Shown here in pieces: positions 45,529 to 54,195 of a stretch of DNA of 64,000 bases (positions are counted from its first letter, which is position 1; each line of letters begins with the position of its first letter). The stretch comes from Niabella agricola (GTDB taxonomy: Bacteria > Bacteroidota > Bacteroidia > Chitinophagales > Chitinophagaceae), in the NCBI RefSeq assembly GCF_021538615.1, contig NZ_JAJHIZ010000003.1:620001-684000 (forward strand), read 5' to 3'. Under the pieces are notes generated by a model, which saw nothing but the letters and a program-made list of their open reading frames with translations, searched no databases and was not told the origin of the DNA. Made by a program: the position numbers and the translations under genes.

Positions 45529-48500
45529 GTGAAAAAACTACTTCTGCTACAATTGGTCCTGCTGGCATTACTCCCCTCCCTGGCCCAGCAGTCATCTGCC
45601 ACCCGCATCTTTGGGGGGCAGTATTCGGCGGCACGCATCAATAATCTCAGGAACAATTGCCGTAAATATGATTGGGCAAGGCAACAATTAACGGCGGCCG
45701 TTGAAAAAGCCAGGCCCTGGCTGGCCAAAACCGATGAAACGCTATGGGCAATGGTTCCGGGCCAGGATCTGCCCAGGACCATCGACGTAGGTTATGATAA
45801 ATTTGCATCCGGTCCTAAATTTGTAGGTTGTATTGTTTGCGGCGACAAAATCCTTCAATACGGGAATTACCCCTACAATCCTGATTTTGAAAAAAAGCCC
45901 TGGAAATTGACCTGCCCCGCATGCGGTTCGGTTTTTCCCACCAATGATTTCGGAAAATATTATCAAAGCGCGCTGGATGAGCAAGGGCTGTTCAACCCGG
46001 CCAAAGGAGACACCAGTTTACTCTTTAACACCGATCATCCCGATCCCAAAGACCCGCTGCACAAATTTGGCGTGGATAACGGTTTTGGCTATGTTCATAA
46101 TGGCCGGGCTTATAAATATATCGGGTATTACAGCTGGAAATACTGGCGCTATATTCAGGAAGGGCTCACAGCCCTTGCCAATGCCTTCCTTTATACAGGA
46201 GATCAGCGCTATGCCCATAAAGCAGCTATTTTGTTAGACCGGATCGCAGACGTATATCCGTCGATGGATTGGAGCCCCTATGCCCGCCGGGGCTGGTATC
46301 ATTCGGATGGTTCGACCGGTCGTGGAAAAATAGAAGGATCCATATGGGAAACCGGAATCGTGCAGGGAATGGCAGATGCCTATGATAAGATCCTGAGCGG
46401 CACCCAAAATGATCCGGCATTGTATGCATTTCTAAAACAGCAGGGCCAGCGATACCGGCTCCCCAACTCCAAGGGCACACGGGAACTGTTTGTTACCAAT
46501 GTGGATGAGGGCATCCTGAAAACGACCTTCCAGGCAGTGCTCGATCAGCGGATCCGCGGAAACCAGGGCATGTATCAGCACACGGTAGCCCTATGCGCGC
46601 TTGCCCTGAATACTGCCCCCTTTACCACACAGTGGCTGGATTGGTTGTTTGCCCCCGATGGCGGCGCCATTCCCGAATTAATGATCAACCGCTTCGACAG
46701 AGATGGCACTTCCGACGAAGGCGCCCCTGGATACGCCGTAATCTGGGGCCTGCATATTTCGCCTCTGGCCGCGCTGCTCCGTTCCTACCCATCGTACACG
46801 AATCATAATATTTTCAGGGATTTCCCACAATTCAAAAACGTTTATACCGTAGCCTATCGCATGGCAGTACTCGGCAAAGCCATTCCCAATATCGGGGATG
46901 CCGGCTCAACGGGGCTGGTAGGTATACCCAATGCCGATCCAAAATTTATGGCATTGGGGTACCTGTATACCCGGGATCCGGAAATTGCCGTTGCCGCCTA
47001 TCGTGCCAACGGCTACTCGGCAAAAGGGCTCGGACTGGACATATTTGCCGAAAACCCCGAAGCCGTCAACCTGGAAATAAAAAAAATAGGAGAAGCGGCC
47101 GGCACCCGACCCATAGGAGGCTACCTTATGAGTGGGTTCGGACTGTCGATACTGGAATCCGGACGTGGAGCATCGGGCATCGCATTAGCCAGTAACTACG
47201 GGCGCACGATACATCATGCGCATAACGATATGCTTAATTTCGATCTGTTTGCCTTTGGACATTGGCTAACGCCGGACCTGGGATACCCGGAATTTGCCAC
47301 CAATATACCCAGTGTTACCGAATGGACCCGGAGCACCATTTCACACAACCTGGTGTTCGCCAATAAGCGGCCGCAGGGCTCCGCCTGGAGCGGACACACC
47401 CGTCTCTTTAAACAATTGAACGGCTTTGGCGCGTTTGAACTGGACGGAAAAGCGGCTTACCCGGATCTGAAAACATACAGCCGTACCTTGCTCCTCGTAG
47501 GTGGCAGCAGCAACAATGCAGCAGACAGCAATGCCTACGTGGTTGACATCTTCAGAGTCAGGGGCGGTAATGACCATGTTTTCAGCTTTCATGGTCCTCC
47601 GGGCGCAGTTCGTACAGAAGGACTGCAATTACAGGTACAGGAAAAGGGCACGTACGCAGGCACCCATATTTCCAAAGGTACAAAGGCCGCAGGCTTTCCC
47701 TATGGGTATTCATTCCTTTATAACGTGGAAAAAGACACAAGCCCACCGGCCAGTTTCATCGCAGACTGGAAGGCGCAGCCAGGATACCGGGGACTAACGG
47801 AAAACGACCATATCCATATCCGGATGCATGCCACGACATCTTCCGATGATGTATCATTGGCCGATGGCGATCCGCCTCAAAACAAACCGGGCAATCCCAA
47901 AACACTTCGCTACCTGCTCATGCATCGCGCAGGCAGCGACCTGACCAGCAACTTTGTTACTATTCTTGAACCTTACCGCAATCATCCTTTTATCAAGTCG
48001 GTACGGCGGATGGATAACGGCAAGGAAGAAAGCATCAGCATCCGGGTAGAAAAAGCAGACGGCACCGTCGATTACCTGGTATACAATCCCGCTGCACAAA
48101 ACGGCATACAACTGGCCAACGGTATTGCCGTAACCGGCACTATCGGCTATATACAAGAAAAAAGCAATCGTGTTACAAAGGCCATCCTGATAAACGGCAC
48201 CGCGCTTACCTACAAAAAAGCAAGCCTTACATCCGCCGGTACCATCGAAGGTCATGTTGTAAAAATGTACCGAGGGCTTGGTGGCGAAGCATGGATCACC
48301 GTGGATACCAAACAGCCGGTCAATAAAAGCCTGATTGGTGAGCAAATCATGATTGAAACCAAAGGAGAACGGGATGCCTGTTACCGGATCCGGGACATCA
48401 AAAAAGAAGGAACATTCACACGGATCTTTTTTGGTCCCGGTACGTTTGTAAGTAACATAAAAAAAGGGAGTACCGCGAAAAACAAAACGGCAAAAGAACA

Positions 48501-48582
48501 GGAACAAAACTATAGCTATGACTTTGAAGAAGGCGCTGCATTTAAGATTGCCACCCATGCTTCATGGAATATCAAAAAATGA
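45529..48582 (+). CDS. Secreted heparinase II/III-like polysaccharide lyase with paired CxxC motifs
   Basis: A 1017-residue protein starting with GTG at 45529, which opens a signal peptide (KKLLLLQLVLLALLPSLAQQ). Residues about 180-430 fit an alpha/alpha toroid; the central motif TIHHAHNDMLNFDLFAFGHWLTPD matches the heparinase II/III beta-sandwich start, where the His is a likely metal or catalytic residue. Near the N-terminus, Cys101/Cys104 and Cys129/Cys132 form two CxxC pairs like a zinc ribbon, an addition not found in typical heparinase II. Such enzymes eliminate uronic-acid linkages in acidic glycans. A Lys-rich 'KKGSTAKNKTAKEQ' stretch precedes the C-terminus. It follows the second amidohydrolase pair by 149 bp. 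Confidence 0.85.
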   Translation: MKKLLLLQLVLLALLPSLAQQSSATRIFGGQYSAARINNLRNNCRKYDWARQQLTAAVEKARPWLAKTDETLWAMVPGQDLPRTIDVGYDKFASGPKFVGCIVCGDKILQYGNYPYNPDFEKKPWKLTCPACGSVFPTNDFGKYYQSALDEQGLFNPAKGDTSLLFNTDHPDPKDPLHKFGVDNGFGYVHNGRAYKYIGYYSWKYWRYIQEGLTALANAFLYTGDQRYAHKAAILLDRIADVYPSMDWSPYARRGWYHSDGSTGRGKIEGSIWETGIVQGMADAYDKILSGTQNDPALYAFLKQQGQRYRLPNSKGTRELFVTNVDEGILKTTFQAVLDQRIRGNQGMYQHTVALCALALNTAPFTTQWLDWLFAPDGGAIPELMINRFDRDGTSDEGAPGYAVIWGLHISPLAALLRSYPSYTNHNIFRDFPQFKNVYTVAYRMAVLGKAIPNIGDAGSTGLVGIPNADPKFMALGYLYTRDPEIAVAAYRANGYSAKGLGLDIFAENPEAVNLEIKKIGEAAGTRPIGGYLMSGFGLSILESGRGASGIALASNYGRTIHHAHNDMLNFDLFAFGHWLTPDLGYPEFATNIPSVTEWTRSTISHNLVFANKRPQGSAWSGHTRLFKQLNGFGAFELDGKAAYPDLKTYSRTLLLVGGSSNNAADSNAYVVDIFRVRGGNDHVFSFHGPPGAVRTEGLQLQVQEKGTYAGTHISKGTKAAGFPYGYSFLYNVEKDTSPPASFIADWKAQPGYRGLTENDHIHIRMHATTSSDDVSLADGDPPQNKPGNPKTLRYLLMHRAGSDLTSNFVTILEPYRNHPFIKSVRRMDNGKEESISIRVEKADGTVDYLVYNPAAQNGIQLANGIAVTGTIGYIQEKSNRVTKAILINGTALTYKKASLTSAGTIEGHVVKMYRGLGGEAWITVDTKQPVNKSLIGEQIMIETKGERDACYRIRDIKKEGTFTRIFFGPGTFVSNIKKGSTAKNKTAKEQEQNYSYDFEEGAAFKIATHASWNIKK

Positions 48583-48782
48583 CACCTGCCTGTTTGGCAT
48601 ACGCAGTTTGTTTGCATCGATCGGGCAAAGAACGGGTGCGTTACCGGCCGCAAAAGCATGCTTCCGGGTCAACACATAAAACATACTTAAATATGTCAGC
48701 ACAACGGGAGCAACAGCATCGTCTTATACTGAAAACATATGCATAAAAATAGCCGTTTATATGTTAAAATAAACCCAAGTTC

Positions 48783-48814
48783 TTTTGGAAACTGGGCCAT
48801 CAAATCTTATCTTG
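48783..48814 (+). promoter_or_regulatory. Candidate promoter of the TMEM220-ebo operon
   Basis: TTTTG (48783-48787), 20 bp, TATCTTG (48808-48814), near the Bacteroidota -33/-7 consensus and with the same 20-bp spacing as in the three conserved elements. Predicted transcription would start about 48821, shortly before the ATG at 48834. Confidence 0.45.
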
Positions 48815-48833
48815 TATACGTAATTCTACAACG

Positions 48834-49202
48834 ATGTTTTTACTGATTTTTAATATTATTTTTTGCATTGCCTTTATCGGGTTTGCCTGGGTAAATTTAA
48901 ATGATAATGATGCCTGGTTATGGGTAAGTATTTATGGCATCCCTGCGGCACTTTGCGGACTGGCAGTGTTTCATAAATATTTCCCAACGGCATACCTGGC
49001 AGTGGCGCTTCTGTGCTTCGGTTACGCCATCAGTATTTTTTTTGCTAAAGACGGTGTAAAAGACTGGATCCAAAAATACAATGCACCCAGCCTGGTGGAG
49101 TCAATGAAAGCCAATAAACCCTATATTGAAAAGGCAAGAGAATTCTTTGGTTTGTTAATTGTTGTGGCAGTAGTGCTCATTAACTATTTTGTAACCGCTT
49201 AA
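48834..49202 (+). CDS. TMEM220-family membrane protein
   Basis: A 122-residue protein with four predicted membrane helices (FLLIFNIIFCIAFIGFAW, WVSIYGIPAALCGLAVF, TAYLAVALLCFGYAISIFF, FFGLLIVVAVVLINYFV) and the family pattern 'NlNDnDawlW..iY..pA'. Function is unknown in all species. It ends only 10 bp before eboA, and the candidate promoter lies before it, so it is probably the first gene of the ebo operon here. Confidence 0.82.
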   Translation: MFLLIFNIIFCIAFIGFAWVNLNDNDAWLWVSIYGIPAALCGLAVFHKYFPTAYLAVALLCFGYAISIFFAKDGVKDWIQKYNAPSLVESMKANKPYIEKAREFFGLLIVVAVVLINYFVTA

Positions 49203-49212
49203 CCTGACCGTC

Positions 49213-49950
49213 ATGTTTGCTTTTAATATTGCTTTACTACGAACAATGCTGTCTGAGTTTCTACAAAAAAACAGTACCGCAGAGAGTTTCAGCTGGCTGC
49301 TCACCCAAAGCATTACTTCGCAAAATGCAAACAGGAACTTTGCTTTGTCCGGCAGGAAGTTCGGCAAACAAAAACCAGATAGCAGTCCGGATCAATTCAT
49401 TTATATGAGCGGAAACTTCCCTCAAACCAACTGGTCGAACTGGACGGTGCTGGATATGGCCCGGTTATACCAGCTATTGCAACTGGAAGCAAGCAGCAGG
49501 CAGGACTACATCCGCCTGGTTGAGTCCCTCTTTCTTCAGGCAGACCTGGGTGAGCTCTCCATTTTGTACAAATCATTACCTTTCTACGCGTATCCGGAAG
49601 CATGGTCTGTGCGTTGTGCTGAAGGCATCCGGAGCAATATGGGACCCGTGCTGGAGGCCATCATGCAGGAAAATAATTATCCGGCCGAACATTTGCCGGA
49701 AGCAGCCTGGAATCAAATGATATTGAAAGCCATTTTTACAGGCAAAAACCTGTCACTTATATACGGCCTCAAAAAAAGAAAGAATCCGGCTTTAGCTGCT
49801 TCTTTATTAGATTATGCGGAAGAACGGCTGGCCGCGGGAAGAGATATCGATGCGGGGATATGGGACTTGACTGCGCCTTTTTTCCCAGAGGAAACAGAAA
49901 CTTTAAAATTAAAATTCTTACAAACAAACGAATATGTGTTGCGGAAATAA
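49213..49950 (+). CDS. eboA: EboA-domain protein
   Basis: First of six consecutive ebo genes. A 245-residue, helix-rich soluble protein with short repeated helices (MARLYQLLQLEASSRQDYIRLVESLFLQADLGELSILYKSLP, ESLFLQ-type pattern, and YPEAWSVRCAEGIRSNMGPVLEAIM) characteristic of EboA; ATG at 49246 is an alternative start. Its biochemical role is unknown. In cyanobacteria the ebo cluster is linked to export or maturation of the sunscreen scytonemin; in other bacteria its product is not known. The 3' end overlaps eboB by 17 bp. Confidence 0.85.
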   Translation: MFAFNIALLRTMLSEFLQKNSTAESFSWLLTQSITSQNANRNFALSGRKFGKQKPDSSPDQFIYMSGNFPQTNWSNWTVLDMARLYQLLQLEASSRQDYIRLVESLFLQADLGELSILYKSLPFYAYPEAWSVRCAEGIRSNMGPVLEAIMQENNYPAEHLPEAAWNQMILKAIFTGKNLSLIYGLKKRKNPALAASLLDYAEERLAAGRDIDAGIWDLTAPFFPEETETLKLKFLQTNEYVLRK

Positions 49951-50914
49951 CGACATTGAAAAACGGGCGGAGCTTCCGGATGCCGTAGACATGGAGCTGA
50001 TAAACGGCCTGTGCTTTTTTGACCCGCATGTGCATATGACCTCTCGCACTACGGACGATTACCAGGCGATGGCAGATAACGGGATCGTGGCGTTGATTGA
50101 GCCTTCTTTCTGGCTGGGACAGCCACGCACCCATGTAGGCACGTTTAACGATTATTACAGCTCGCTGCTGGGTTGGGAGCGCTTCCGTTCCGGCCAGTTC
50201 GGCATTAAGCACTATTGCACAATCGGCCTCAATTCCAGGGAGGCCAATAATGAAGCGCTGGCAGAAGCGGTAATGGCATTATTACCAACATTTATTTACA
50301 AAGAAGGCGTGGTGGGCATCGGCGAAATAGGCTTTGACGACCAGACAACGCTAGAAGAAAAATATTACCGGTTACAATTGGAGCTGGCCAAAGAAGCGGC
50401 GCTGCCGGTACAGGTACATACGCCGCATCGCGACAAGAAGAAAGGCACACAACGCAGTATGGACATTGCACTGGAGCACCAGCTGGACCCCTCCATGGTT
50501 ATTATTGATCACAACAATGAGGAAACCGTGGAAGAAGTGCTCAACCGCGGATTCTGGGCCGCCTTTACCATCTATCCGTTTACAAAAATGGGCAATGAGC
50601 GGATGGTAGAAATCATCAAGCAATATGGCTCCGAACGCATCATGATCAATTCTGCTGCCGACTGGGGCATCAGTGATCCGCTGGCCGTTCCCAAAACCGC
50701 GATGCTTATGAAGAAAAGAGGCATTGATGCGGCCACTATAAAAGCTGTCACCTATAGCAACGCGATTGCGGCATTTGGCCAAAGCGGGCAGATAGACCCC
50801 AATGACTTTATTCATGGGGTTGCCGTTAATCAATCAGAGAAGTTTGAGAACAATTCCATTTTACGCGGAGGTCAACAGCCCCGCATCGACAAAGGTTCCA
50901 TCATCATCCAATAA
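49934..50914 (+). CDS. eboB: EboB, TatD-like metal-dependent hydrolase
   Basis: A 326-residue TatD-family TIM barrel. Metal ligands: HxH in DPHVHMTS, Glu in VGIGEIGFDD, His in VQVHTPHRD, His in IIDHNNEE and Asp in NSAADWG. The N-terminus starts inside the eboA gene (17-bp overlap), with MCCGNNDIEKRAELP. TatD proteins are usually nucleases, but in the ebo cluster the substrate is unknown. Cytoplasmic by sequence. Confidence 0.9.
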   Translation: MCCGNNDIEKRAELPDAVDMELINGLCFFDPHVHMTSRTTDDYQAMADNGIVALIEPSFWLGQPRTHVGTFNDYYSSLLGWERFRSGQFGIKHYCTIGLNSREANNEALAEAVMALLPTFIYKEGVVGIGEIGFDDQTTLEEKYYRLQLELAKEAALPVQVHTPHRDKKKGTQRSMDIALEHQLDPSMVIIDHNNEETVEEVLNRGFWAAFTIYPFTKMGNERMVEIIKQYGSERIMINSAADWGISDPLAVPKTAMLMKKRGIDAATIKAVTYSNAIAAFGQSGQIDPNDFIHGVAVNQSEKFENNSILRGGQQPRIDKGSIIIQ

Positions 50915-50924
50915 CAACCGGAAT

Positions 50925-51812
50925 GTGAACAGGCTATTTTATTATATCACACTGTGCCGGCCGGCCAACGTAATTACCGCCATGGCAGATGTACTGGCCG
51001 GCAGCAGCATTGCACTGTTTTATAGCAATATAGCGGATACGGAAAATGTTTATCCTCATATTGCCCTGCTGTTGATTGCAACGGCAGCCCTCTATGCCGG
51101 AGGAATTGTATTTAACGACATTTTTGATGCCGGCACCGATCGTATTGAACGCCCCGAACGGATGATTCCAAGTGGCCGGATTTCAAAAAAATCTGCAACA
51201 ATATTTGGAACAGCTCTATTCATCATTGCACTAACCAGCAGCGCCCTGGTCAATGGCACCGCCCTTTTAATAGCTGGCGCCATTGCTTTGTCCGCATTCC
51301 TGTACGATTCCAAAAGCAAGCAGCATCCCATTGCCGGACCTTTAACGATGGGTCTTTGCAGGGGACTTAATTTATTACTAGGCATTTCGCTGATGCCTCC
51401 GCTCGTAACACAGGAGCTGTATTTGGGCATTGTACCGCTGGTTTATATTTTCGCAGTAACCACCATCAGCCGTGACGAAGTGCATGGCGGCAAAAGGCGC
51501 AACCTGGCAATAACTTTTATCCTGTACCTGCTCGTTTTTATCATTCTGGGCATTGTTGGCTGTTATACAAAAGCATATACAGGGCTTTTACTGCTGCTGC
51601 CCTTTTTCATTAGTATTATGCGGCCTTTATTTAAGGCCTGGCAAAACCCCCAGGCTAAAAACATCGTACGCGCCGTAAAGGCCGGGGTATTGAGCATTAT
51701 TCTCTTAGATGCTACCTGGGCCGCTGTTCATCACCAGTTTGTTATTTGTGGCATCATCCTTTGCCTGTTACCGCTTTCGATCTTATTAGGAAAATATTTT
51801 GCAGTCACATAA
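50925..51812 (+). CDS. eboC: EboC, UbiA-family prenyltransferase
   Basis: About 295 residues from GTG at 50925, chosen because it follows the eboB stop codon by 10 bp and opens the family N-terminus (NRLFYYITLCRPANVITAMADVLAG); the frame is open upstream inside eboB. Eight to nine helices; the first Asp-rich motif NDIFDAGTD (NDxxDxxxD) and RPxRxIPSGR are intact, with YDSKSK as the second motif. It should attach a prenyl or similar diphosphate group to a small acceptor in the membrane. Confidence 0.9.
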   Translation: MNRLFYYITLCRPANVITAMADVLAGSSIALFYSNIADTENVYPHIALLLIATAALYAGGIVFNDIFDAGTDRIERPERMIPSGRISKKSATIFGTALFIIALTSSALVNGTALLIAGAIALSAFLYDSKSKQHPIAGPLTMGLCRGLNLLLGISLMPPLVTQELYLGIVPLVYIFAVTTISRDEVHGGKRRNLAITFILYLLVFIILGIVGCYTKAYTGLLLLLPFFISIMRPLFKAWQNPQAKNIVRAVKAGVLSIILLDATWAAVHHQFVICGIILCLLPLSILLGKYFAVT

Positions 51813-51821
51813 CTTTCAGAT

Positions 51822-52976
51822 ATGATTATTGAACAACGATTTACTATCAACTATCATTACAATGTGCATTTCATTGCAGATGTTTTTAGTATACACAATA
51901 CCACATTCAGCGACATCCTGTTAACCCATTCCAACAGCGGGTTTTCCCCTTCCCTGTTATTTGTCATCGACAGCAATGTAGGCATGCGGCACCCGCAACT
52001 GCAGCAGGCAATAACGAACTACCTGGATCAACGGAGCCCGGGCAAACTGAACACCTATTTTTTAACCATACCCGGTGGTGAAAAAGCCAAGGAGAACGAC
52101 CATGCCTACCAGGCCATCCTCCGTGCGATCAACCAATTCAATATCGACCGCCACTCGTTTGTCATCGCCATCGGAGGCGGCGCCGTTTGTGACGTTACCG
52201 GTTTTGCCGCAACCGTTGCCCACCGGGGCATTAAGCTGATCCGCATCCCCACTACCACACTGGCTCAAAATGATGCCGCCATCGGTGTAAAAAACGGCAT
52301 CAATGCATTTGATAAGAAAAACTTTTTAGGAACCTTCGCAACCCCTGTTGCAGTGATCAACGATAGTGCTTTTCTAAAAACACTATCCCAAAGGACCTGG
52401 ATCTCCGGGATTTCCGAAGCCATAAAAGTGGCCTTAATCAAGGATGCCCGGTTCTTTGAACGGATAGAGCAACTCGCTCCTGCCGTAGCCGAAAGAGATG
52501 AAGCGGCGATGCAGGAAACCATTATTGAATGCGCCAGACTGCACCTGCAGCATATTGCAAATGGAGACCCCTTTGAAGCAGGTTCGTCAAGACCACTGGA
52601 TTTCGGGCATTGGAGCGCACATAAGCTGGAGCGCATGTCGGATTATAAATTACTACATGGGGAAGCCGTTGCCATCGGTATTGCGCTGGATTGCACCTAT
52701 GCCAACCTGATGGGATACCTGGGTGCCGATGCGCTGGACCGGATACTTGAGCTGTTATGGCATCTTAACCTGCCCATTGCACACCCGCTGCTGGAGCGCA
52801 CGGAGGAATTGCTGCGCGGGCTGCATGAATTCAGCGCCCACCTGGGCGGCGTATTAACCATACCCCTGTTAACCAGCATTGGCCATGCCCGCAATGTTAC
52901 GTTTATCGATGAACAGGTAATGCAGCAAGCCGCCAAAAGATTAATCGCCATTTCTCAATCCACATCCCTGGTATAA
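51822..52976 (+). CDS. eboD: EboD, 3-dehydroquinate synthase-like enzyme
   Basis: A 384-residue sugar-phosphate cyclase-type protein. NAD-binding loop AIGGGAVCDVTGFAA, PTTTLAQNDAAIGVKNGINA, and metal ligands Glu in ISEAIKVAL, His in FGHWSAHK and His in LLHGEAVAIG are all present. EboD is distinct from housekeeping AroB (for example 'LAQNDAAIG' in place of 'LAQVDSSVG'), and probably cyclises a sugar phosphate. Starts 9 bp after eboC. Confidence 0.9.
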   Translation: MIIEQRFTINYHYNVHFIADVFSIHNTTFSDILLTHSNSGFSPSLLFVIDSNVGMRHPQLQQAITNYLDQRSPGKLNTYFLTIPGGEKAKENDHAYQAILRAINQFNIDRHSFVIAIGGGAVCDVTGFAATVAHRGIKLIRIPTTTLAQNDAAIGVKNGINAFDKKNFLGTFATPVAVINDSAFLKTLSQRTWISGISEAIKVALIKDARFFERIEQLAPAVAERDEAAMQETIIECARLHLQHIANGDPFEAGSSRPLDFGHWSAHKLERMSDYKLLHGEAVAIGIALDCTYANLMGYLGADALDRILELLWHLNLPIAHPLLERTEELLRGLHEFSAHLGGVLTIPLLTSIGHARNVTFIDEQVMQQAAKRLIAISQSTSLV

Positions 52977-52981
52977 ATATC

Positions 52982-54193
52982 ATGATCACCAACTACGGGC
53001 ATCTTACCTATTGCAGCAATATTCACTCCGGGGAATCCTGGGCAGCACATTTTGATCAACTCCGGAAATACCTTCCGGAAATTAAAAAAAAATGCAGCCC
53101 CCGTTCCGCAATGGGCATCGGTTTAAGGCTGTCGGCCATTGCTGCCCGGGTCCTTTCAAAGAAAAATGAACTCCTGCTGTTTCAAAACTGGTTAAAGGAA
53201 CAAAACGCTTATGTGTTTACCATTAACGGATTCCCTTATGGAGGCTTCCATAAAACCGTTGTAAAAGACCAGGTGCATACACCAGACTGGACTACGGCAA
53301 AACGTGTCGTATACACGAAACAACTCGCAGACATATTGGCTGTCTTATTACCGGACAAAATGGAAGGCAGTATCTCCACCTCACCATTAAGCTACCGCCA
53401 CTGGTATAAAAATGAAGCCGCAACAAACCGGGCCATCCAAACATCCACATACAACCTGGTTGCTGTTGTTGAACATTTAATAACACTGCATCAACAATCC
53501 GGGAAAATCATTTTCATCGCAATTGAACCCGAGCCAGACGGTATTTTAACAGACACCGCAACGTTCATCCATTGGTATAAAAATGCGTTACTGAAAACAG
53601 GAGCAAAGCGGCTCAGTCAAAAACTGGATATCCCGCTTTCGAAGGCAGCAACGCTTTTAAAAAAGCATGTCCGGTTGTGTTACGATATCTGTCATGCAGC
53701 TGTTAACTATGAAGCGCATGCAGACCAAATCATACAGCTGCAAAGATCGGGGATCAAAATCGGCAAAATACAGATCAGCGCCGCTTTAAAGGCTGGCTTC
53801 ACCAAAAACAAGAAACAGAACGACACCCTCCTGGAAGCCATCAATCAGTTCCTGGAACCCACTTATCTGCACCAGGTGATCAGCCGCAACGATCAGCAGG
53901 AACTTTCGGTATATCCCGACCTGCCGGAAGCACTGAAAAGCGTTGAAGCCGCGCCCGCCAAAGAATGGCGGATCCACTACCATGTGCCCATTTTTACAAA
54001 AAGAATTCCGCCCTTATCCACTACCCAGGAAGATATCGTAACGGTTTTAAACATTCATAAACAAACGCCCCTCACCCAACACCTGGAAATTGAAACCTAT
54101 ACCTGGGAGGTTTTACCCAACTCTTTAAAAAGAGACATTGCGGGTTCCATTACCAGGGAAATGAAATGGGTGCTTAAACAACTGAACAAATAG
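52982..54193 (+). CDS. eboE: EboE, TIM-barrel metabolite-traffic protein
   Basis: A 403-residue protein with a xylose-isomerase-type barrel pattern: it opens NYGHLTYCSNIHSGESWAAHFDQL, and has IAIEPEPDGIL, VRLCYDICHAAVNYE and KIGKIQISAALK, with Glu and His residues likely to bind metal. This opening and length are typical of EboE. The catalysed step is unknown. It is 5 bp after eboD and 2 bp before eboF. Confidence 0.9.
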   Translation: MITNYGHLTYCSNIHSGESWAAHFDQLRKYLPEIKKKCSPRSAMGIGLRLSAIAARVLSKKNELLLFQNWLKEQNAYVFTINGFPYGGFHKTVVKDQVHTPDWTTAKRVVYTKQLADILAVLLPDKMEGSISTSPLSYRHWYKNEAATNRAIQTSTYNLVAVVEHLITLHQQSGKIIFIAIEPEPDGILTDTATFIHWYKNALLKTGAKRLSQKLDIPLSKAATLLKKHVRLCYDICHAAVNYEAHADQIIQLQRSGIKIGKIQISAALKAGFTKNKKQNDTLLEAINQFLEPTYLHQVISRNDQQELSVYPDLPEALKSVEAAPAKEWRIHYHVPIFTKRIPPLSTTQEDIVTVLNIHKQTPLTQHLEIETYTWEVLPNSLKRDIAGSITREMKWVLKQLNK

Positions 54194-54195
54194 TC

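Noticed and set aside
50802..50924. Longer start for eboC inside eboB
   Set aside because: The extra 41 residues are not family-like; GTG at 50925 opens the normal prenyltransferase N-terminus.
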